Below are positions 5,550 through 5,743 of a stretch of 5,743 bases of DNA, piece by piece; position 1 is the first letter of the stretch, and each line of letters starts with the position of its first letter. The stretch covers positions 1 through 5,743 of the forward strand of contig CABVCJ010000095.1 of assembly GCA_902496845.1 (NCBI GenBank), read 5' to 3'. This stretch comes from an uncultured Collinsella sp. (lineage in GTDB: Bacteria; Actinomycetota; Coriobacteriia; Coriobacteriales; Coriobacteriaceae). The notes below the pieces were generated by a model. The model had not been told where the DNA came from and did no database searches. It was given only the letters and a program-made list of their open reading frames with translations. A program made the translations under genes and the position numbers.

Positions 5550-5743
5550 CCTTTTGCTCCTTCTTCCTAAAGAAGAGTCGAATGGGCGTGCCGGAAAAAT
5601 CGAAGGTCGAGCGCATACGGTTCTCCACGTAGCGCTGGTAGGTGTCGTTGACCAGGTCGCTGTGGTTGACGAAGAACGTAAACGTCGGCGGGTTGACTCC
5701 CGTCTGGGTCACGTAGTGCATGCGCAGGCGACGCTTGCCGTCC
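5542..5743 (-). CDS. der: Ribosome-assembly GTPase Der (EngA), C-terminal end only (cut by window edge)
   Basis: Der is a double-GTPase protein needed for maturation of the 50S ribosomal subunit. Only the last 66 residues are in the window, after the two G domains, in the KH-like C-terminal domain. Reading from 5742, it begins DGKRRLRMHYVTQTG, continues with NPPTFTFFVNH and YQRYVENRMR, and ends with FSGTPIRLFFRKKEQKDA. These match the conserved Der tail (PPTF..FVN, Y.RYLEN, F.GTPIRL.FR). It is too short to form a long open frame here, but the reading is uninterrupted to the TAA at 5544-5542. It overlaps plsY by 8 nt, and the plsY ribosome binding site lies in its last codons. I cannot say whether the rest of the gene is intact. 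Confidence 0.95.
   Translation of the reverse strand, partial: DGKRRLRMHYVTQTGVNPPTFTFFVNHSDLVNDTYQRYVENRMRSTFDFSGTPIRLFFRKKEQKDA

Larger units (their letters stand above)
1..5743 (-). other. Single predicted transcription unit (der-plsY-gpsA-rpe-cysteine desulfurase-nif3-zinc ribbon-coaBC)
   Basis: All eight genes lie on the minus strand with junctions, in transcription order, of -8, +9, +18, +6, -4, -4 and 0 nt. No junction has room for a standard promoter or an intrinsic terminator. I infer one polycistronic mRNA whose promoter lies beyond the right edge and whose end lies beyond the left edge. Internal promoters inside coding regions cannot be excluded by eye. Confidence 0.8.

Noticed and set aside
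1..5743. Mobile elements, CRISPR arrays, tRNA or rRNA genes, toxin-antitoxin or defence genes
   Set aside because: No direct-repeat arrays, transposase motifs or tRNA-like cloverleafs were seen by eye, and nearly every base is taken up by the eight housekeeping genes.

Overview
The window is a compact run of eight housekeeping genes, all read from the minus strand, so transcription runs from the right edge to the left. The sequence is GC-rich, with G or C common at third codon positions and strong AGGAG-type ribosome binding sites. The gene order der-plsY-gpsA, the Nif3/zinc-ribbon pair and the style of the proteins suggest a high-GC Gram-positive bacterium. A member of the Coriobacteriia (for example a Collinsella relative) is my best guess, but this rests on remembered gene order and protein style, not on a search.

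In transcription order (right to left): the C-terminal end of the ribosome-assembly GTPase Der (5542-5743, cut by the window edge); PlsY, the membrane glycerol-3-phosphate acyltransferase (4866-5549); GpsA, which makes the glycerol-3-phosphate that PlsY uses (3849-4856); ribulose-phosphate 3-epimerase Rpe (3159-3830); a class I (NifS/IscS-like) cysteine desulfurase (1974-3152); a Nif3-family dinuclear metal protein (1168-1977); a coiled-coil protein with a C-terminal zinc ribbon (452-1171); and the N-terminal part of CoaBC, the coenzyme A biosynthesis enzyme (1-451, cut by the window edge).

The genes are almost fused at the DNA level. Der and plsY overlap by 8 nt. Two junctions are 4-nt ATGA overlaps (desulfurase/nif3 and nif3/zinc ribbon). 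At the zinc ribbon/coaBC junction the stop and start codons abut (TAA then ATG). The largest gap is 18 nt (gpsA/rpe). No intergenic stretch is long enough for an ordinary promoter or terminator, so the simplest reading is one polycistronic transcript that starts and ends outside the window.

Functionally the cluster joins phospholipid entry steps (GpsA makes sn-glycerol 3-phosphate, PlsY acylates it), one pentose-phosphate step, sulfur mobilisation, a pair of metal-binding proteins of unclear role, and CoA synthesis. I see no mobile element, RNA gene, CRISPR array or defence system, and nothing that amounts to a new biological system. The points most worth a second look are the incomplete zinc knuckle in the zinc-ribbon protein and its translational coupling to Nif3.
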